A DNA stretch of 64,000 bases from Bacteroidales bacterium (GCA_017618625.1 JAFZTV010000020.1:1-64000), one strand, 5' to 3'; shown: positions 32,977-42,455, counted from the first letter of the stretch. Numbers and translations: made by a program. Notes: a model not told the origin generated them from the sequence alone.

Positions 32977-33930
32977 ATGTTGGATGCAAAGACGCAGAAT
33001 AAGGTACAATCGCCCCAACCGATAAAAGCCGGCGACAAAGTGGCGATAGTGGCCACAGCACGGAAGATTTCGGAGGCAGAGCTGGATCCAGCGAAAAGAC
33101 TTTTCGAGTCGTGGGGGCTTAGAGTCGTTCTACCTAAAAACATATACGCCGAAGACAATCAGTTTGCCGGGAACGACGAACAGAGAGCCGCAGACCTACA
33201 GTGGGCATTAGACAACGAGGAGGTGAAAGCAGTGGTTTGCGCACGAGGCGGGTACGGAACGGTGCGTATCATAGACCAAATAGATTTCACGCAGTTTGCC
33301 AAGAGTCCCAAATGGGTGGTGGGATATAGTGACGTGACGGTGATACACTCGCACATACAGACCAACCTGGGCATCGCGACACTGCATGCCACTATGCCGC
33401 TGAACATACCAGATGACGCGGTGGCTAGAAGTTATCCGTCAATAGAGGCGCTGAAAAGAGCGCTGTTTGAGGTAAAGGCGGAATGTTTGACGGCGGCACA
33501 CCCGCTGAACCGAAAAGGCGAGGCAGAAGCGGTCGTGGTGGGAGGCAACCTTTCGATACTGTACAGCCTGTGCGGGTCGGCAAGCGACATCGATACAGAA
33601 GGCAAGATACTATTCATAGAGGACCTTGACGAATACCTTTATCACATTGACCGCATGATGCAGAACCTGAAAAGGACCGGAAAACTGAAAAGGCTGAAGG
33701 GACTTATCGTAGGCGGCATGACAGACATGCACGACAACACCATTCCGTTTGGGAAGACGGCGGAAGAGATAGTGATGGATGCGGTGAAAGGATATGACTA
33801 TCCCATTTGTTTCAACGCGCCCTTCGGGCACATCGGAACCGAAAACAAAGTGCTGATACTCGGAGTGAAACTCACCATGCAAAGTTACAGCGACGGCACA
33901 TTCACGTTGTCGCAGACGATGTCAAAATGA
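32977..33930 (+). CDS. S66-family LD-carboxypeptidase, cytosolic form
   Basis: ATG 32977 gives 317 residues; a TTG at 32962 is the other option. The S66 features are A-R-G-G-Y-G-T, nucleophile Ser in V-G-Y-S-D-V-T-V-I-H, Glu in F-I-E-D-L-D-E and His in F-G-H-I-G. There is no signal peptide, so it should act in the cytosol on recycled murein peptides. It is the cytosolic paralog of the lipoprotein at 13652-14752 and is of typical family length. Confidence 0.9.
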   Translation: MLDAKTQNKVQSPQPIKAGDKVAIVATARKISEAELDPAKRLFESWGLRVVLPKNIYAEDNQFAGNDEQRAADLQWALDNEEVKAVVCARGGYGTVRIIDQIDFTQFAKSPKWVVGYSDVTVIHSHIQTNLGIATLHATMPLNIPDDAVARSYPSIEALKRALFEVKAECLTAAHPLNRKGEAEAVVVGGNLSILYSLCGSASDIDTEGKILFIEDLDEYLYHIDRMMQNLKRTGKLKRLKGLIVGGMTDMHDNTIPFGKTAEEIVMDAVKGYDYPICFNAPFGHIGTENKVLILGVKLTMQSYSDGTFTLSQTMSK

Positions 33931-33961
33931 CAACGAAGAGTGCAAGTTAAAACTTTTTTAG

Positions 33962-33969
33962 TACTTTTG
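33962..33969 (+). promoter_or_regulatory. -7 promoter box before the small lipoprotein and efflux genes
   Basis: TACTTTTG fits TAnnTTTG, 28 bp before ATG 33998. Confidence 0.58.
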
Positions 33970-33997
33970 CACCCCGTAACAATCAATAAACCGACTG

Positions 33998-34339
33998 ATG
34001 AAACATCTAAGCATCATTTGTCTAATAGTCCTGGTGGCGGTAACGAGCGCGTGCAACAAGACGCAGAAAACGCAATATGTGGGAGAATGGAAAGTGACGA
34101 ATATCTCGACTGACGGAAAGAAATGGGACAGCGCCATACTGCCCGACGAAGAGATGACGTTGACGATAGACAAGAATCAGACAGTGAAGCTGAAGATGGG
34201 AGACTTTGAGGAGACCGCAAATTGGCACACCGACGACAAGGGCGACATATTGATGGGCGAGCAAACCGCCTCGCTTGACGACGCGGGGAACCTTGTGGCG
34301 GAACTCAACGGAATGTTAGTGCGGTTTGAGAAAAATTAG
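33998..34339 (+). CDS. Small lipocalin-like lipoprotein
   Basis: The 113-residue protein has a lipoprotein signal (MKHLSIICLIVLVAVTSAC). The mature part has Y-V-G-E-W-K-V (the lipocalin-like G-x-W motif), then alternating strands with acidic turns. This is a minimal form of the common Bacteroidetes lipocalin-like lipoprotein. It lies 7 bp before the His-rich gene that leads the efflux operon and has the only recognisable promoter box nearby, so it may be the first gene of that transcript. Confidence 0.72.
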   Translation: MKHLSIICLIVLVAVTSACNKTQKTQYVGEWKVTNISTDGKKWDSAILPDEEMTLTIDKNQTVKLKMGDFEETANWHTDDKGDILMGEQTASLDDAGNLVAELNGMLVRFEKN

Positions 34340-34346
34340 CTAGACG

Positions 34347-34676
34347 GTGAACAAGCGACAGCTTTTTGCGATACTGTTGGGGATTGTGTTTTTGCAGTAT
34401 TTTGCTGCAAGCAATTTCTTCATACACTCGCACAAACTGCCCACACGGATAATCGTCCACTCGCACCCGTTCCCGGACAAACCCCATAACCATACCGACA
34501 ATCAGATAGATTGCTTGGACCTTCTCTCGGAGGCCACCTGCGTGACAACACAGCAGGTTAACGCACCCGACTTTGTAGCCGACATAATACGCACCATAGG
34601 CGGTGCGTGGATCGTGGCCGACGGACAACGGCCGGATGTCGGAATTATGTCGCTGCGGGCACCGCCGACATGCTGA
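34347..34676 (+). CDS. Small exported His-rich protein leading the metal efflux operon
   Basis: The 109-residue protein starts at GTG 34347. A hydrophobic segment (residues 7-22) is followed by a His-rich stretch with H-S-H (27-29), H-S-H (38-40) and H-N-H (47-49), then two Cys. This is a plausible metal-binding surface. The C-terminal half is ordinary and ends P-P-T-C. I do not recognise a family. It lies 83 bp before the RND adaptor gene. The natural reading is a periplasmic metal-binding or sensing protein for the efflux pump; this is inference from position and composition. Confidence 0.62.
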   Translation: MNKRQLFAILLGIVFLQYFAASNFFIHSHKLPTRIIVHSHPFPDKPHNHTDNQIDCLDLLSEATCVTTQQVNAPDFVADIIRTIGGAWIVADGQRPDVGIMSLRAPPTC

Positions 34677-34759
34677 AAATATTTTGAATGGAGTGGGCAA
34701 AAGAATCGCAGCCACTCCTAAAGGATATTTTTAAGTTATTTCATTTTTATTTCAATTAC

Positions 34760-35884
34760 ATGAAAATAAACTACAGCTGTGTAGTTGCAGCTTCAATCAT
34801 ATTGTTTTTCACGGGTGCCTGCCGTAACAAAGGAGGCGAGACAACAGAAAACGCGAACTACAAATTCGTTGCCAACGACACAATAGAGCTATCGGAGGAA
34901 TCGAATCTGATAGGGAAACTGGAGACCGCAACGGTGACGCTGAGCACGTATGCGGCGAGCATAAAGACCACGGGCGTAATAACTCCAATACCGACGCAGT
35001 ATGCGGAGATAGCGGCACCGCTGCCCGGACGCACGGTAAAGAGCCATATACGCATAGGGCAGACGGTGAGGAAAGGCAGCCCGCTGTTTGACATAGCATC
35101 GTCTGAGTATTCGGAGATTGCTAAAAGCTACGCACAGAGCCGCAGCGAGATGCAGCAGGCAGAGAGAGCTCTGAACCGCGTGAAAGACCTGTATAACAAC
35201 CACGTGGCATCGAGCAAGGAGCTGGAGGAGGCTCAGACGGCATTCAACATAGCCAAAGAGGAGTTTAACCACTCGGTGGCCGTGGCTAGAGAATATCAAA
35301 TCAACACAGAGAGCCTGACCGTGGGGCAGCCGATGACAGTGCGGTCGCCAGTGGACGGAAAGGTGCTGAAAAACGAAATAGTGATAGGCGAGTATCTGAA
35401 AGAAGACGCCGAAGCAAAGGTGATAGTGGCGAATTTGGACAAGGTGTGGCTCAAGGCAAACATCAGCGAGAAAGAGGCGCCGCTGGTGGGAGATGTGAAC
35501 AGTGTGGATATACGCACGGTGGCCAACGGCGACAGTGTGCTGCATGGAACCATAGTGTATGTGGGCGGGATGCTGGATCCCGAGACCCGCACCTTGCAGA
35601 CCATAATAGAGTGCGACAACAGCAAGGGAAAACTGATGCCGAACATGTATGCCGACCTAACGCTGTATATAGCCGAGAGAGAGAGCATAGTGATACCGAA
35701 AGAGGCGGTGCTGCAGAGCGGCGAAGGACGATATGTGTTGCGGAAGGTGGGCGAACGACGGTATTGCAAGACATACGTGACGGTGCAGACGGCAGGCGAA
35801 GGCGGACTGCTGGTGCTTGACGGGCTGAAAGCCGGTGACGAGATAGTGACCAAGGGTGCATTCTACCTTATAGACAACCAATAA
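34760..35884 (+). CDS. RND efflux periplasmic adaptor (CzcB/CusB type), lipoprotein
   Basis: ATG 34760 gives a 374-residue lipoprotein (lipobox T-G-A-C). The membrane-fusion-protein domains are in order: a lipoyl-like half (P-L-P-G-R-T-V-K-S-H-I-R-I-G-Q), an Ala/Glu-rich alpha-hairpin (about 110-175) and the second lipoyl half (S-P-V-D-G-K-V), then a beta-barrel (A-N-L-D-K-V-W-L-K-A) and a membrane-proximal domain. It links the inner-membrane pump to the outer-membrane channel. It ends 12 bp before the pump gene. Confidence 0.92.
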   Translation: MKINYSCVVAASIILFFTGACRNKGGETTENANYKFVANDTIELSEESNLIGKLETATVTLSTYAASIKTTGVITPIPTQYAEIAAPLPGRTVKSHIRIGQTVRKGSPLFDIASSEYSEIAKSYAQSRSEMQQAERALNRVKDLYNNHVASSKELEEAQTAFNIAKEEFNHSVAVAREYQINTESLTVGQPMTVRSPVDGKVLKNEIVIGEYLKEDAEAKVIVANLDKVWLKANISEKEAPLVGDVNSVDIRTVANGDSVLHGTIVYVGGMLDPETRTLQTIIECDNSKGKLMPNMYADLTLYIAERESIVIPKEAVLQSGEGRYVLRKVGERRYCKTYVTVQTAGEGGLLVLDGLKAGDEIVTKGAFYLIDNQ

Positions 35885-35896
35885 GGAGGGTCGGCC

Positions 35897-38800
35897 ATGA
35901 TAGACAAGATAGTAAGCTGGGCGCTGGGGCACAGAGTGCTCATGGCGGTCATTTTCGGAGCCTTGTGCGGCATAGGAATAATTGCATGGCGAGCACTTTC
36001 GATAGACGCCTATCCAGACATATCGGACACGACGGTGCAGATAGTGACGCAAGTGCCGGGACTAGCCACCGAGGAGATAGAGCAGCAGATTACCATACCC
36101 GTAGAGAGAGCTGTGGCGGGCATACCCGACCTAGTCACGATGCGCAGCAAGAACTCGTTCGGAATATCGACGGTGGTGCTGGTGTTTGACGACCGAGTTG
36201 ACGACTACTGGGCGCGACAACGAGTAACCGAACGGCTGACGGGCATAGAACTGCCATACGACGCGGTGCCGGAGCTGAACCCGCTGACGGCTCCGACAGG
36301 CGAGATATACCGCTATGTGCTGGAATGTAAGGACGGAAGCCACGACCTGAGGAGCCTTACGGACATACACAAATGGACAGTGATACCGTATCTGAGGCAG
36401 ATACAGGGCATAGCCGACGTGAGCAACTATGGCGGCATCACGACGCAGTATCAGCTGGAACTTTCGCCCGACAAGATGACGGAGTACGGCATATCGCTCT
36501 CGGACGTAGTGGAAAAGATAGAGCAGAACAACATCAACGCCGGCGGAAGCCTGCTGTCGGAAGGAAGTCTGAGCTATGTGGTTCGTGGAATAGGACTGGT
36601 AAGCGACCTTGAGACACTGGGGAACATAGTGGTGAAAAGCAACGACGGAATACCGGTGTATCTAAAAGACCTGGGAGATTTGAAATACGGCAATCTGGAG
36701 AGGAAGGGAGTACTGGGATATGTGGATGACGAGAACTCGTATGACGACGCAGTGGAGGGGATAGTTCAGATGCTCAGAGGCGAGAACCCGTCGGATGTGC
36801 TGGACAAGGTACACAAAGCGGTGGACGAACTGAACAACGGGATACTGCCGCAGGGAGTGGAGATACACCCGTTCCTGGACCGCACACACCTGGTCAACCA
36901 GACCCTCAACACGGTGAGCCACACCCTGCTGATAGGCATGTTTCTGGTGATAGTGATACTGTTCATCTATCTAGGCAACCTGCGAGGAGCGGTGATAGTG
37001 GCGATAACGATACCCATCTCGCTGCTGATAGCCTTCATATTGATGAAGATAACTGGCATACCGGCCAACCTACTGTCGCTGGGAGCGATAGACTTCGGAA
37101 TCTTGGTCGATGGCTCGATAGTGATGATGGAGACGATACTAAAGAAACGCGAGCGGAACCCAGAAGACGAGCTGACCGTTGACCAAGTGAACAAACGCGC
37201 CAAGGACGTAGCCCGCTCCATTTTCTTCTCGACAATAATCATCATAACCGCATACATGCCGCTGTTTGCCTTCGAGCATATAGAGCGTCGCCTCTTCACA
37301 CCGATGGCATACACGGTTGGATATGCGTTGGTAGGGGCCCTGCTGACGGCACTGCTGCTGACGCCGACGCTGTCGTATATGGCCTACCACAAGCCGAGGA
37401 AGGTGTATCGCAACAAATGGCTTGAGCGGCTGACGACGTGGTACACAGGAGTGACGGAAAAGCTGCTTGACAAGACGCGCATGGTGGTGACGGTGCTGGT
37501 AGTGACACTGATTGGCGCGGCGGTGCTGTCGATTACGGTGGGCAAGGACTTTCTGCCGACACTTGACGAGGGGTCGGTGTGGGTGCAGGTGCAGCTGCCG
37601 CCGGGACTTTCGATAGAGCAGTCAAAACAGATGTCGGACGAGCTGCGCAACCGATTGAAAGAGTTTGACGAGACCTCGTATGTCACGACCCAGCTGGGCA
37701 GAGACGACGAGGGAGCCGAGTGTTTCTCACTGTCGCACGTGGAGGTGGGTGTAGGGCTGAAGCCATACAACACCTGGAAGTCGCACCGCAGCAAGGCTGA
37801 GCTGGTGGCGGCGATGTCGGACACCATAAACTCGATGCCGGGCTACACGGCGGGATTCTCGCAACCTATTATAGATATGGTGATGGACCAGGTGGCAGGC
37901 ACGCACAGCGACCTGGCACTGAAAATATATTCGGACGACCTGGACGCCACCCGCAGCACGGCGGAGAAGATCGTGAGCCTGCTGGAGAAGATACCCGGAG
38001 CAGGAGACGTGGCCATAGACCAGGAGCCCCCGACACCGCAGCTGCAGATTTCGGTTGACCGACAGCGGATAGCGCAGTACGGGCTGAACGTGTCGGACGT
38101 GACCGACCTGATAGAGATAGCGATAGGCGGTAAGGCAGTGTCGCAAATATATTCGGGCAGCAAGGTGTATGACATCACATGCAGATATGCCGAGAAATAC
38201 CGCGACACGCCAGAGAAGATAGCCGCACTGACGCTGACGACGCAAGACGGAGTGAAGGTTCCGCTGTCAGCGGTGGCGGAGGTAAAGACAGCCCTTGGAG
38301 CGAGCACCATAATGCGAGAGATGGGACGCAGATACACGCTCGTGAGACTGAACCTTAGAGGCTCGGACCTGACGACCTTCGTAAACGAAGCCAACAGGCT
38401 AATAGAGCAGAATATAGAGTATGACCACGAGAACGTACACCTGCAATGGGCCGGACAATTTGACAACCGCAACCGCGCGTTCAGCCGCCTAGCGCTGGTC
38501 ATACCGCTCACGCTGATAGTGATGTTCATACTGCTGATACTGGCGTTCGGGAAGGTAAGACAGGCAGCGCTGCTGATGTCGGTGGTGCCGCTGGCGCTAT
38601 TTGGCGGCATGCTGGCGCTGAACATACGAGGGATGACATTGAACGTGTCGTCGGCGGTGGGATTCATAGCCTTGATAGGCGTGGCAATACAAAACGGTGT
38701 CATCATGATAACGCATATCAACAACCTGCGCAACGAAGGCAAAGAGCTAAGAAAGGCGGTGGTGAGCGGAGCGGCACACAGGATGAGGCCGGTGCTGCTG

Positions 38801-38986
38801 ACGGCCTCGGTGGCGGTGCTGGGACTGTTCCCCGCTTCGATATCGACGGGCATAGGCAGCGACGTGCAGAGACCGCTGGCTACGGTGATAGTATATGGCC
38901 TGCTGTTTGCGACGGTGATAACGCTGTTCATACTACCGACAATATATTATTTGACCGAGAAGAGAAAAGAAAAAACAAAAATTTGA
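35897..38986 (+). CDS. czcA: Heavy-metal RND efflux pump (CzcA-like, HME family)
   Basis: The 1029-residue protein is full length, with 12 membrane helices and two large periplasmic loops. The start (V-L-M-A-V-I-F, D-A-Y-P-D-I-S-D-T-T-V-Q-I) is typical of the HME group. The fourth helix has D-F-G-I-L-V-D-G-S-I-V-M-M-E-T, close to the D-F-G-x-x-x-D-G-x-x-x-x-x-E pattern of CzcA pumps for Co/Zn/Cd and unlike the CusA copper/silver pattern. So divalent cations are the more likely substrate, though this is inference. It is cotranscribed with the adaptor and TolC-like genes. Confidence 0.93.
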   Translation: MIDKIVSWALGHRVLMAVIFGALCGIGIIAWRALSIDAYPDISDTTVQIVTQVPGLATEEIEQQITIPVERAVAGIPDLVTMRSKNSFGISTVVLVFDDRVDDYWARQRVTERLTGIELPYDAVPELNPLTAPTGEIYRYVLECKDGSHDLRSLTDIHKWTVIPYLRQIQGIADVSNYGGITTQYQLELSPDKMTEYGISLSDVVEKIEQNNINAGGSLLSEGSLSYVVRGIGLVSDLETLGNIVVKSNDGIPVYLKDLGDLKYGNLERKGVLGYVDDENSYDDAVEGIVQMLRGENPSDVLDKVHKAVDELNNGILPQGVEIHPFLDRTHLVNQTLNTVSHTLLIGMFLVIVILFIYLGNLRGAVIVAITIPISLLIAFILMKITGIPANLLSLGAIDFGILVDGSIVMMETILKKRERNPEDELTVDQVNKRAKDVARSIFFSTIIIITAYMPLFAFEHIERRLFTPMAYTVGYALVGALLTALLLTPTLSYMAYHKPRKVYRNKWLERLTTWYTGVTEKLLDKTRMVVTVLVVTLIGAAVLSITVGKDFLPTLDEGSVWVQVQLPPGLSIEQSKQMSDELRNRLKEFDETSYVTTQLGRDDEGAECFSLSHVEVGVGLKPYNTWKSHRSKAELVAAMSDTINSMPGYTAGFSQPIIDMVMDQVAGTHSDLALKIYSDDLDATRSTAEKIVSLLEKIPGAGDVAIDQEPPTPQLQISVDRQRIAQYGLNVSDVTDLIEIAIGGKAVSQIYSGSKVYDITCRYAEKYRDTPEKIAALTLTTQDGVKVPLSAVAEVKTALGASTIMREMGRRYTLVRLNLRGSDLTTFVNEANRLIEQNIEYDHENVHLQWAGQFDNRNRAFSRLALVIPLTLIVMFILLILAFGKVRQAALLMSVVPLALFGGMLALNIRGMTLNVSSAVGFIALIGVAIQNGVIMITHINNLRNEGKELRKAVVSGAAHRMRPVLLTASVAVLGLFPASISTGIGSDVQRPLATVIVYGLLFATVITLFILPTIYYLTEKRKEKTKI

Positions 38987-39042
38987 GTTATTTAAAGAGC
39001 ACAGGTTCTTTTGAACCGTGAGCGAAAAGACTTATAAGAGCC

Positions 39043-40293
39043 ATGAAAAGATTTTTTATAATCCTGCTTTCGTTTTTCAGTTTTCAAATATCGATTAGCC
39101 AGACGCTGACGTATCGGACATATATCGACTCGGTGCTGGCAAACAACCAGGCGTACCGAGCAGAGCAGCTGAACGTGCCTATGAGCGAGGCGCAGCTGAA
39201 GGCGTCGCGGTCGATAGGGAACCCGTCGCTGAGCGTGGAGTATGGCAACAACAGCGACTGGGGAATACAGATGGGCCAGTCGCTGGACATAGGGGTGTCG
39301 CAGCCGATAACCTTCGGAGTGGTGAAGGCACGGAAACAGGTAGCACGCAACGAAGTGGCGATGGCCACCAGCAACTTAGAAGGCTATCTACTGGAGCTGA
39401 AGGAGGAGGCTACGAAAGGATTTCTTGACGCACTGCTGGCACGCGACCTGGCGACGACGGCACGACAGACATACGAACAGATGCAGCAACTGGCGGAAGG
39501 CGACAGCCTACGGTTTGCGAAAGGAGACATATCGGAGCTGGACATGCTGCAGACGAGAATAGAGGCGCGCATGGCACATCAAGACTATATGGCGAGCCAG
39601 GCGGAATACAGCAACGCGCTGGTGACCCTAGACCAGATGGCCGGCAACCCAAGGAGAGGCACGACGGCAGTGACAGGAGAACTTCGTAACCCCGGAGGAG
39701 AATACAACATTGGAGAGCTGACCCGACAGGCGCTGGAGAGACGCCCCGACCTGCAAAGCGCACGTCAGGCGGTGACGCTGGCCGAAAGCCAAGGAAAACT
39801 GACGAGAAGAGAACGGCTGCCAGAAGCAGAGCTGTCGCTGGGGGTGTCGCTGAATTCGAGGGTGAGAAACGAAGAGGCACCAGCACCGGAGTTTATAGGC
39901 TACACGGCGGGATTGTCGCTACCCCTACCCTTCTCGAACGCGAACAAAGGGAGCATACGCGCGGCACAGCTGACGACACAGCAGGCGAAACTGCAAGAGG
40001 AGGCGACAGAGAAACAGGTGGAGAGCGAGATACTGCAGGCCTACAACCGATACCTGCTGGCGCAGAAGAACGCACAGACGTACACGGCAGAGCTCATAGG
40101 AGACGCCGAGACGATAGTGCAGGGACGGATATACGCATACGAACGCGGAGAGACCTCGCTGATGGAGGTAATCAACGCGCAGCGTACATATAACGAAGTG
40201 AGGAAAAGCTACGCCGAGGCGATGCACGAATGTATGACGGCGTGGGTGGAACTGCTGAAATGCAGCGGAACGATGGAATCGGTTGATTTCTAA
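39043..40293 (+). CDS. TolC-family outer-membrane efflux channel (CzcC-like)
   Basis: The 416-residue protein has a signal peptide (residues 1-20) and the two long alpha-helical repeats of the outer-membrane efflux family, with S-x-G-N-P-S-L near residue 55 and the second-repeat R-P-D-L-Q-S-A-R near residue 243. It completes the tripartite metal efflux system. The 56-bp gap from the pump gene holds a small hairpin (GGTTC-TTTT-GAACC, 39004-39017) that may tune relative expression. Confidence 0.9.
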   Translation: MKRFFIILLSFFSFQISISQTLTYRTYIDSVLANNQAYRAEQLNVPMSEAQLKASRSIGNPSLSVEYGNNSDWGIQMGQSLDIGVSQPITFGVVKARKQVARNEVAMATSNLEGYLLELKEEATKGFLDALLARDLATTARQTYEQMQQLAEGDSLRFAKGDISELDMLQTRIEARMAHQDYMASQAEYSNALVTLDQMAGNPRRGTTAVTGELRNPGGEYNIGELTRQALERRPDLQSARQAVTLAESQGKLTRRERLPEAELSLGVSLNSRVRNEEAPAPEFIGYTAGLSLPLPFSNANKGSIRAAQLTTQQAKLQEEATEKQVESEILQAYNRYLLAQKNAQTYTAELIGDAETIVQGRIYAYERGETSLMEVINAQRTYNEVRKSYAEAMHECMTAWVELLKCSGTMESVDF

Positions 40294-40331
40294 ACGCCGA
40301 CTGCAAACCTCAGACAAGCAAGACGGACCGA

Positions 40332-40760
40332 CTAGCGACGGATGACTTCCCAAAAATCGAGCGGAAGGCAGATATTCTTGACATCTACAGCATCAACGAA
40401 AAGAGGTGCGACATCGGAGACTTTGTAGCCGGCGATGCCGCATCCGATTCGAGTGACTAGGAAGGTGAGCTCGGGATGCTGGCGGGCGAAGTCGATGAAT
40501 CTATTGATATTGTCGCGCATGGCGTCGATACCCTCCATGGTGGAGATGGCGTAGCTCTGCCCCTGCAGGCCGTCGCCTTGACCGAGGATGGCTCCGAAAC
40601 GCTGCATGGCGGTGTAGGCAGCTCCGCCACCATGCATACCGGCGGCATTACTGCCGAAGACGAATATATGCCCCTTTTCGAGAGAGGAGATACGGTCGGG
40701 GGTGATGCGGTTATGATAGTCGACGAGTTTGAGAAGGTTGGAATCGGAAGAGTTTTTCAT
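40332..40760 (-). CDS. Macrodomain-like protein (A1S_2505 type)
   Basis: The 142-residue protein has H-I-F-V-F-G-S-N-A-A-G-M-H-G-G-G-A-A near residue 31-48 and T-R-I-G-C-G-I-A-G-Y near 105-114. This resembles the ADP-ribose-binding loops of macrodomains and the small 'phage non-structural' A1S_2505 group. Relatives may bind or remove ADP-ribose; its own activity is unknown. It is convergent with the efflux operon and stands alone, so the role could be defence, phage remnant or housekeeping. Confidence 0.68.
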   Translation of the reverse strand: MKNSSDSNLLKLVDYHNRITPDRISSLEKGHIFVFGSNAAGMHGGGAAYTAMQRFGAILGQGDGLQGQSYAISTMEGIDAMRDNINRFIDFARQHPELTFLVTRIGCGIAGYKVSDVAPLFVDAVDVKNICLPLDFWEVIRR

Positions 40761-40873
40761 TGTGCGAATTTTTGTACAAAGTTACGAAGTGTTTCGGAAA
40801 TTGTAAAATATTTTGCACTACAGGCTGAGAAATTGTTAAAAAACGAACGATTTGTCTCCGCCCACATTCGTTC

Positions 40874-41071
40874 GTCCCCAATTTGTCTTAGGTTCGTCCC
40901 TAACGGGCGGAAAGCGGCTCCTAGTTGTGTAGTAGATTTCTCTTACTTGTATCCTACATTTCTCCTAGTTGTCTCCTACATTTGTCTTAGCATAGTCTTA
41001 CTTTTGTCTTAGTTGTTATGCACTTTTGTAGGAGGTAGAGAGCACCTAGAGAGCAGGTAAAGAGCACTTGG
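40874..41071. repeat. 11-bp-period intergenic array C, about 18 units
   Basis: Eighteen 11-bp units fit without phase break. Clear ones are CTCCTAGTTGT, CTCTTACTTGT, ATCCTACATTT, CTCCTACATTT, GTCTTAGTTGT, GTCTTACTTTT and later AGAGCACCTAG, AGAGCAGGTAA, AGAGCACTTGG. The consensus changes along the array (TC-TTAG type to AGAGCA type) but the period holds. Confidence 0.78.
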
Positions 41072-41107
41072 GGCCTAGAAACCGATAACATGTATGAAAA
41101 ATATTCG

Positions 41108-41115
41108 TATATTTG
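41108..41115 (+). promoter_or_regulatory. Possible -7 box upstream of the ECF sigma gene
   Basis: TATATTTG fits TAnnTTTG, but lies over 200 bp before the gene and no -33 box is seen. Confidence 0.35.
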
Positions 41116-41323
41116 CAGTGGTGTTGAAATCGTATTCCAGTTAGAAAAAATTTGCTATTCAACAATACTTAAAATCAATATATTACAACAAAACAATAAA
41201 AAAAGTTAGGGGTGCGTGACGGTTTTGGAGTTTTTATGCAACAAACTATATAGAGAAGGGTAAAAAAACGCCGTTTAAACATAAAGTACACTTGGAGCAC
41301 CACAACAGATAGAAAACACAGGG

Positions 41324-41833
41324 TTGAAACAAGGAGGACAAAAAGAACGGGAATACATGGCGATGCTCGACAAGTGCCGAGGATTGATATCCAGCCTATG
41401 TGTGGTGCACCAAAACAACCTGGACGTAGATTATGACGACATACAACAAGACATAAGGGCCAACCTGTGGCTGAGCTACGAATCGTTTGAGGGCAAGAGC
41501 TCGCTGACGACATGGGTATACAAAGTAGCGTTGAACACGATATACCTGCACTACAGGCGTCAACGATACCGGCTGAGGACGGAACACCAACCAACGGAGA
41601 ACCTGAACACGATAGCAGACAAGAAAGACAACGAACTGACGGAACAACTGTATAAACTGATAGACCAACTGGAAACGGATGAGAAGACAATAATTACGAT
41701 GTATCTGGAGCGACTGACGCAGAAAGAGATAGGCGAAGTGCTGGGATTGAGCGAGGACACGGTGAACGGACGGATAAGAAGAATTAAAAAGAAACTGAAA
41801 GAACTAAACGACCATGACAACGGAGAGAGATAA
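41324..41833 (+). CDS. ECF-type RNA polymerase sigma factor
   Basis: The 169-residue protein (TTG start 41324; ATG 41357 would remove 11 residues that align with the family, so the longer form is kept) has sigma region 2 (D-V-D-Y-D-D-I-Q-Q-D-I, then L-T-T-W-V-Y-K-V-A-L-N) and region 4 (L-T-Q-K-E-I-G-E-V-L-G-L-S-E-D-T-V-N-G-R-I-R-R-I). It recruits RNA polymerase to a small set of promoters, usually controlled by a membrane anti-sigma factor. The next gene overlaps by 20 bp and encodes a membrane protein fitting that role. The gene has a long AT-rich leader. Confidence 0.88.
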   Translation: MKQGGQKEREYMAMLDKCRGLISSLCVVHQNNLDVDYDDIQQDIRANLWLSYESFEGKSSLTTWVYKVALNTIYLHYRRQRYRLRTEHQPTENLNTIADKKDNELTEQLYKLIDQLETDEKTIITMYLERLTQKEIGEVLGLSEDTVNGRIRRIKKKLKELNDHDNGER

Positions 41834-42389
41834 AATAGACGAGATGTTTGCGGCCTACAGGCGACAAGCGGAGCAAATCGGGCAGCAGAAGGGACCTGAA
41901 CCCGCAGAGCAACGGAGGCGCAGAAGCAGCCAATTCAGCCGTAAGCTGTGGGGCTACAGGCTGACGCTGGCGGCAGACACGGCGCTGACGGGAGTGCTGG
42001 TGTGGCTGCTGTGCACACATGTTTCGAACGGAGGAGACCTGCTGGCACTGCTGACCACGGGAGTTTTGATAGCGATACACGCTGTGACGGTGGTGAGGAG
42101 GCTTGTGGAGCTGAAACGACACCACCCCGCAACGACACAGCCCGAGGAGATGCTGAAGTACACAATAAAGAACGAGGAGAAACGCAACCAGCCGGTGGCG
42201 ATATTGAGCAGGAAGGTGACGATTGCGGCGGCGACGGTGGCGATACTGGCCATAAGCATAGTGCCGTTGTACAACGGGCCGACGATGTCGGCAATGAGGA
42301 TAGGCGAGAGAGCGGAGATTATAAAGAGCATAGACATGGTGCTGACGAGAGCGGTGGCCAGCGAAGGGTGGGATGAGATAGGAGGATAG
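41814..42389 (+). CDS. Membrane protein next to ECF sigma factor, candidate anti-sigma regulator
   Basis: The 191-residue protein has a charged N-terminal cytosolic region (1-40), two close hydrophobic helices (about 48-85), a basic loop and a further helix (about 133-155), then an amphipathic tail. It has no recognised anti-sigma zinc (HxxxCxxC) motif. The 20-bp overlap with the sigma gene suggests coupled translation, typical of sigma/anti-sigma pairs. The call as regulator comes only from position and topology. Confidence 0.55.
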   Translation: MTTERDKIDEMFAAYRRQAEQIGQQKGPEPAEQRRRRSSQFSRKLWGYRLTLAADTALTGVLVWLLCTHVSNGGDLLALLTTGVLIAIHAVTVVRRLVELKRHHPATTQPEEMLKYTIKNEEKRNQPVAILSRKVTIAAATVAILAISIVPLYNGPTMSAMRIGERAEIIKSIDMVLTRAVASEGWDEIGG

Positions 42390-42455
42390 CCGACGATGGT
42401 CTGGGTGAACGCGTCCATATAAATTAGTATTGAACATCACATATAATAGAACGAT

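Larger units (their letters stand above)
40761..41323. other. Long gap before the ECF sigma gene
   Basis: 563 bp with no gene. It holds the longest 11-bp-period array (40874-41071), a -7-like box (41108) and an AT-rich leader of over 200 bp before the sigma gene. Confidence 0.6.

Noticed and set aside
40874..41071. CRISPR array
   Set aside because: The repeat unit is 11 bp with no spacers and no 23-40 bp conserved repeat; no cas1 or cas2 nearby.
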